Shown here: piece after piece, positions 59,827-64,000 of the stretch | Numbering within the stretch: position 1 is the first letter of the stretch | Layout of the letters: every line of letters starts with the position of its first letter | Notes under the pieces: generated by a model | The model's database searches: none | Seen by the model: the letters and a program-made list of their open reading frames with translations, nothing else | Told to the model about the DNA's origin: nothing | Origin: Periweissella beninensis | Lineage (GTDB): Bacteria; Bacillota; Bacilli; Lactobacillales; Lactobacillaceae | Direction of reading: 5' to 3' | Assembly (NCBI RefSeq): GCF_016908275.1 | Contig: NZ_JAFBDN010000003.1 | Location: forward strand, 1-64,000 | Length of the DNA stretch: 64,000 nt | Made by a program: the position numbers and the translations under genes

Positions 59827-60129
59827 ATGGCTGAAGATTGGTATTGGCAAGAAGAAAAGGCAGATAGCGTTCGCTTGGGGATAACGACAGCAACGCAAGA
59901 AGAATTAGGCGATGTTGCATATGTTGAATTACCCAAGGTAGACACTAAAATTGCGGCAGGTGAATTCTTAGTTAGCATAGAAGCGACTAAAGCAGTTTTA
60001 GATTTTGATAGTCCGTTTAATGGAATAATTACGAAAATAAATGCACAATTAATAGACCAACCAGCTAATTTAAATAAAGCTAAGCATGCGGATAATTGGT
60101 TAGTTGAGATTCAAAAAGATAATGATTAG
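59827..60129 (+). CDS. GcvH-like lipoyl-domain protein
   Basis: This 100-residue protein resembles a shortened glycine cleavage H protein, with LGITTATQEELGDVAYVELP near residue 17 and the lipoyl-lysine hairpin VSIEATKAVLDFDSPFNG with K55 as the likely modified residue. No gcvP, gcvT or lipoate ligase gene is nearby. Stand-alone GcvH-like proteins can act as lipoyl carriers; the role here is not known. AGGAG precedes the ATG, 10 bases after rodA. Confidence 0.82.
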   Translation: MAEDWYWQEEKADSVRLGITTATQEELGDVAYVELPKVDTKIAAGEFLVSIEATKAVLDFDSPFNGIITKINAQLIDQPANLNKAKHADNWLVEIQKDND

Positions 60130-60149
60130 TTAGCTGGCCTATAACCTTG

Positions 60150-60189
60150 AGCCTTGCATCGGGATTTAAAACCGATGTAAGGCTTTTTA
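60150..60189 (+). terminator. Terminator of the mbl-rodA-gcvH group
   Basis: AGCCTTGCATCGG (60150-60162) pairs with CCGATGTAAGGCT (60172-60184), followed by TTTTAT. Confidence 0.92.
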
Positions 60190-60337
60190 TATTACTTAAA
60201 TAGACTAGTTTTTAAGTTTATAATAATGGCAACTGACCAAACCATATTAATAATATTAGTAATCTATATATATACCAATATTGTTAATATAGTGAGAAAA
60301 GGATTGTTTATCGTTTTTTTATACGTATATCTTTTTT

Positions 60338-60375
60338 AGAAAGCGCTTTCAAAAACGCTAATAAAATGCTAAGAT
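60338..60375 (+). promoter_or_regulatory. Promoter and cre/operator of the alpha-galactosidase gene
   Basis: The -35 box TTTCAA (60347-60352), 17 bases and an extended -10 box TGC-TAAGAT (60367-60375) form the promoter. AGAAAGCGCTTTCA (60338-60351), with the perfect palindrome GAAAGCGCTTTC, overlaps the -35 box. It fits the cre consensus at all but the first position, and also the operators of LacI-type sugar regulators, so repression by CcpA or a local regulator is expected. Confidence 0.8.
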
Positions 60376-60420
60376 ATAGCCATGCATATAGCTAATATGT
60401 CATCAACGGGAGGATATTAT

Positions 60421-62640
60421 ATGACAGTCAAAATTAATTTTGATGAACAACACCAAATTTTCCATCTTACTAACCAAAAGATATCCTATATTTTAGGAAT
60501 AGAAGAAGGCCAGTTATTAGCACAACTATATTTTGGTAAAAAAATAACAAGCTATCATAATAGCCGTAGATATCCAAGACTAGATCGAGGCTTCTCACCC
60601 AATTTGGCTGGACAACCTGCAGAAATAGATCGAGGATTTTCTAAGGATGTGTTGCCACAAGAATATAGTGGTAATCAGACAGGTGATTATCGTCAAACCG
60701 CAATTAATTTAACTGATGATGTAAATGGCGCAAGTGCTGCAGATTTCCGGTATGCTGATTTTAAAATCGTTAGTGGCAAACCACATTTAAAGGGATTACC
60801 ACAAACGTATATTGAAAAAAGGGATGAAGCACAGACACTAATTATTCATTTAATTGATGCGACGCTTAGGACTAGCTTATATTTATCATATACGATTTAT
60901 GATCAACGAGCAGTGATAATTAAATCTGCTAAGTTAGTAAATAATAGCGATCGTATAATTAGGATCGATAAAATAGCATCGGCTCAACTAGATTTACCAA
61001 AAAATAATTTTGATTTAATTAGTCTATATGGCGCACATGTCAATGAACGGCAAATTCAAAAAAATGAACTACCATTTGGTATCACTGAAATTAGTAGTCG
61101 TCGAGGAAGCAGCTCACATCATTTCAATCCATTTATTGCTTTAGTTGATAAGCATATATCTGAAACGAGTGGTGAAGCAATTGGCGTGCAATTAGTTTAT
61201 TCAGGAAATCATCAATTTACGATTGAAAAGGACTATATTCAACAATTGCGGATAATTACGGGGATTAATGAATATGGTTTTAACTGGCAATTAGCACCAA
61301 CTGCTGAATTTCAAACACCTGAAGTAATTTTTGCATACACAGATAAGGGGTTAAATGATTTATCGTTGACCTATCATAAATTATTAAGAGAGCGAGTTGC
61401 TCGTGGTAAATTCAAATATGCTAAGCGACCAATTGTTATTAATAATTGGGAGGCGACATACTTTGATTTTAATGCGACAAAAATTAAAGCAATCATTGAT
61501 AAAGCAGCACCGCTTGGCATTGAAATGTTTGTTCTAGATGATGGATGGTTTGGTAAGCGTGATGATGACAAATCCTCACTAGGGGATTGGTACGAATATG
61601 TTGATAAACTAAGTGATGGTGGTGGATTAGCCAATTTAGCTGAAATGGTACATAAAAAGAATATGCAATTTGGACTTTGGTTTGAGCCAGAAATGATTTC
61701 GGCCGACTCTAAGTTATATCGGCAACATCCTGATTATGCATTAACGATTGACAATCGGGAAATGACACCATCTCGTGATCAATATGTCTTAGATTTTTCA
61801 AGAGATGAAGTTGTTGATAATATTTTTAATCAAATTTGCCAGATTTTAGATACGGTAAAAATTGATTATATAAAATGGGATATGAATCGACATTTAACAG
61901 AAGTTTATTCACATGCTTTGAATAATACTAAGCAGGGTGAAGTTTATCATCGCTATATGTTAGGAGTTTATGATTTAGCCGAACGCCTAGTAACAAAATA
62001 TCCTGATATTTTGTTTGAAGGTTGTTCTGGTGGTGGTGGACGGTTTGATGCCGGTATGCTTTACTATTTCCCACAATCATGGACATCAGATAATACAGAT
62101 CCAATTGCACGATTAAAAATTCAATATGGTACATCATTAGCATATCCATTATCAAGTATGACAGCGCATGTCTCAGCATCGCCTAATCATCAAACGGGCC
62201 GACAAACAAGTTTGGCTATGCGGGCGGGAGTAGCATTTGCTGGGGTTTTAGGATATGAATTAGATTTATCAAAGCTAACAGATGATGAGTTAAAAACAAT
62301 TGCAATGCAAATTGCCTTTTATCAAAAGCATTGGCAATTACTTCAATATGGTGATTTTAAGCGAATTAAGAGTCCCTTTGAGGAAAATGAAGTTGCATGG
62401 GAATTTGTCTCAGCAAATCAAGAAGAGGTTATGTTATTTAATTATCGAATTTTATCAGAGGCACAACCCAGTTTTTCAATTACAAAATTAACTGGTTTGA
62501 AGGATAATTATTTATATCAAGAAACAACGACACATCACCAATATTATGGAGATGAATTGATGAATGTGGGCTTATATGATGCCCCAGTAGCTAAGCAAGA
62601 TTTCACAGTTACAATTAAACATTTTAAAAAGATTAAATAA
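60421..62640 (+). CDS. Alpha-galactosidase (GH36)
   Basis: The enzyme removes alpha-1,6-galactose from melibiose, raffinose and stachyose. The 739-residue protein has the N-terminal beta-supersandwich domain (about 1-320), the TIM barrel with PIVINNWEATYFDFNATKI and EMFVLDDGWFGKRDDD, the nucleophile Asp in DYIKWDMNRH near residue 485 and the acid/base Asp in SWTSDNTDPI near residue 555, then a beta domain. No signal peptide is seen, so it is cytosolic. The ATG at 60421 follows GGGAGG; the longest frame from 60382 begins at the predicted transcript start and is rejected. Homologues are called aga, melA or rafA. Confidence 0.93.
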   Translation: MTVKINFDEQHQIFHLTNQKISYILGIEEGQLLAQLYFGKKITSYHNSRRYPRLDRGFSPNLAGQPAEIDRGFSKDVLPQEYSGNQTGDYRQTAINLTDDVNGASAADFRYADFKIVSGKPHLKGLPQTYIEKRDEAQTLIIHLIDATLRTSLYLSYTIYDQRAVIIKSAKLVNNSDRIIRIDKIASAQLDLPKNNFDLISLYGAHVNERQIQKNELPFGITEISSRRGSSSHHFNPFIALVDKHISETSGEAIGVQLVYSGNHQFTIEKDYIQQLRIITGINEYGFNWQLAPTAEFQTPEVIFAYTDKGLNDLSLTYHKLLRERVARGKFKYAKRPIVINNWEATYFDFNATKIKAIIDKAAPLGIEMFVLDDGWFGKRDDDKSSLGDWYEYVDKLSDGGGLANLAEMVHKKNMQFGLWFEPEMISADSKLYRQHPDYALTIDNREMTPSRDQYVLDFSRDEVVDNIFNQICQILDTVKIDYIKWDMNRHLTEVYSHALNNTKQGEVYHRYMLGVYDLAERLVTKYPDILFEGCSGGGGRFDAGMLYYFPQSWTSDNTDPIARLKIQYGTSLAYPLSSMTAHVSASPNHQTGRQTSLAMRAGVAFAGVLGYELDLSKLTDDELKTIAMQIAFYQKHWQLLQYGDFKRIKSPFEENEVAWEFVSANQEEVMLFNYRILSEAQPSFSITKLTGLKDNYLYQETTTHHQYYGDELMNVGLYDAPVAKQDFTVTIKHFKKIK

Positions 62641-62695
62641 TTAATGACAAACATAAAGAAGATTCATTTTTATGTTTAAGACTAAGGAGAATACC

Positions 62696-64000
62696 ATGAG
62701 TAATCAAAATAATTTTGGTTTAAAATCTAAAATTGCCTATGCTTTCGGAAATCTCGGGCAATCAGCATTTTACAATGCCATGAGTACTTTTTTTATGGTT
62801 TATGTTACAAGTGTCATGGTGGATGGACTTGATAAAAGTAGTGCTACTAAAACAATCGGAATGATTACGTCATTAGTTGTAATTATTCGGTTAGCAGAAA
62901 TATTTTTTGATCCTATTATTGGAAATATTATTGACAATACAAAAACTAAATGGGGTAAATTTAAACCATGGCAAATTATTGGTGGGACAATTAGTAGTTT
63001 ATTATTAATCATTATTTTTACCGGTGTTTTTGGACTATCTCATGTTAGTACAGTTGGCTTTGCCATTGCATTCATCATAATTTTTGTTATCTTAGATGTC
63101 TTTTATTCATTTAGAGATATCTCTTATTGGGGAATGATTCCTGCACTAAGTGAGGATAGTAAGGAACGTGGTGTTTACACTGCTTTGGGAAGTTTTACTG
63201 GTTCAATTGGTTATAATGGGCTAACGATGATTGTGGTTCCCGTAGTAACAATGGGTACTTACTTAGCCACCGGGAAACATGAACAAGGAGCAAGTGGGTG
63301 GTTAGCTTTTGCTGTTTTTGTTGCTATTTTAGGAATTGCCACCTCATCAGCAGTTGCTTTTGGGACTAATGAGGTGAACAGTGTGATTCGCGCAAACGAA
63401 GAACATACAACGATTAAGCAAGTTTTTCAAGGAATTGCGCACAATGATCAAGTATTGTGGACAGGCTTAGCATACTTGTTATACGCAGTTGCTAATGTGG
63501 CAACTGGTGGGGTGTTATTTTACTTATTTAAGTATGTTTTAGATGCACCAAATGAATTTTGGATTGCTGGATTAGTGCCAACTATACTAGGATTATTAGC
63601 TGCACCTGCTTATCCAATTTTAAATAAGTTTATACCACGACGCTATTTATTTATCGGTGGGATGATCTCAATGATTTTAGGCTATAGTCTTTTCATTATT
63701 TCAAGTGATAGTCTAATTGCGGTAATCATTGCCTTGATTTTATTTTACCTACCAGGAACATTTATCCAAATGACGGTTATTTTATCATTAACGGATTCAA
63801 TTGAATATGGTCAATTGAAAAATGGTGTTAGAAATGAGGCGGTAACGTTATCAATTCGGCCAATGCTTGATAAGATGGCAGGGGCCTTTTCAAATGGAAT
63901 TGTTGGATTTATTGCTGTTGCTGCTGGGATGACTGGTACCGCTACTGCAAGCAGCATTACGAGTGCCAATATTCATACATTTAAAATATTTGCGTTTTAC
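62696..64000 (+). CDS. GPH-family sugar carrier (melibiose/raffinose/lactose type), partial
   Basis: The frame runs from ATG 62696 behind AAGGAG to the window end (435 codons), so the C-terminus is not seen. It has about twelve hydrophobic segments of the glycoside-pentoside-hexuronide:cation symporters. Typical sites are KIAYAFGNLGQSAFYNAMSTFFM at the N-terminus, FDPIIGNIIDNTKTKWGKFKPW after helix 2, the DVFYSFRDISYWGMIPALS region and SLTDSIEYGQLKNGVRNEAV late. It follows the alpha-galactosidase gene by 55 bases and presumably imports its substrate. A LacS-type IIA domain may lie beyond the window. Confidence 0.9.
   Translation, partial: MSNQNNFGLKSKIAYAFGNLGQSAFYNAMSTFFMVYVTSVMVDGLDKSSATKTIGMITSLVVIIRLAEIFFDPIIGNIIDNTKTKWGKFKPWQIIGGTISSLLLIIIFTGVFGLSHVSTVGFAIAFIIIFVILDVFYSFRDISYWGMIPALSEDSKERGVYTALGSFTGSIGYNGLTMIVVPVVTMGTYLATGKHEQGASGWLAFAVFVAILGIATSSAVAFGTNEVNSVIRANEEHTTIKQVFQGIAHNDQVLWTGLAYLLYAVANVATGGVLFYLFKYVLDAPNEFWIAGLVPTILGLLAAPAYPILNKFIPRRYLFIGGMISMILGYSLFIISSDSLIAVIIALILFYLPGTFIQMTVILSLTDSIEYGQLKNGVRNEAVTLSIRPMLDKMAGAFSNGIVGFIAVAAGMTGTATASSITSANIHTFKIFAFY

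Noticed and set aside
60382-60420. 13-residue extension of alpha-galactosidase
   Set aside because: It begins at the predicted transcript start; GGGAGG before 60421 marks the true start.

Overview
The window is a contiguous, low-GC (about one third G+C by eye), densely coded chromosomal segment of a lactic acid bacterium. The malic enzyme / 2HCT transporter / citrate lyase cluster, a bifunctional adhE, the phosphotransacetylase gene, T-box and PyrR leaders, DUF2969 and DUF1146 proteins and the MurT/GatD pair all point to Lactobacillaceae. The citrate gene order (SorC regulator, divergent malic enzyme, transporter, citC-D-E-F-X-G) resembles the Oenococcus/Leuconostoc/Weissella branch, so a heterofermenter of that branch is the most likely source. 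The species cannot be fixed from sequence alone. No insertion sequence, prophage, CRISPR array or origin was seen.

Layout. 1-10.0 kb: citrate/malate fermentation locus, with a divergent CitI/CitR-type regulator and a perfect 14-bp inverted repeat between regulator and operon. Citrate enters by the 2HCT carrier, citrate lyase (CitDEF, matured by CitC, CitX, CitG) splits it to acetate and oxaloacetate, and the malic-enzyme homologue decarboxylates to pyruvate. 10.0-16 kb: tRNA-Cys, a possible structured RNA, a HAD phosphatase and glycosyltransferase pair, a membrane protein, metK behind a SAM-I riboswitch, and a PAP2 phosphatase with the tRNA methyltransferase MnmM. 16-23.5 kb: leuS behind a leucine T-box, then a cell-wall group (FemX-type aminoacyltransferase, MurJ/Wzx-type flippase, ATP-grasp ligase). 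23.6-26 kb: nnrD and pepV.

26-30.3 kb: two paralogous substrate-binding/permease fusion transporters of the glutamine/asparagine type flanking one shared ATPase. Each transporter gene is preceded by a short ORF with clustered Asn codons, followed by a Rho-independent terminator. This looks like a duplicated amino-acid-sensing attenuator and is the most interesting signal in the window. 30.4-38.7 kb: a small LURP-one-like protein, ung-pta, adhE, free-methionine sulfoxide reductase, folC and radC. 38.8-43 kb: lemA-htpX, and murT-gatD, whose MurT lacks the usual zinc-binding cysteines.

42.6-50 kb: tdk-prfA-prmC-tsaC-glyA-upp followed by uraA behind a PyrR attenuator. 50.2-60.1 kb: the complete F1Fo ATP synthase operon atpBEFHAGDC, then DUF1146, mbl, yidD, DUF2969, rodA and a lone GcvH-like lipoyl-domain protein. 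60.1-64 kb: a catabolite-controlled alpha-galactosidase gene and a GPH-family sugar carrier that runs off the window end. Many start codons were moved downstream of the longest ORF using ribosome binding sites. All functional calls are by recognition of motifs and gene context; no database search was run.
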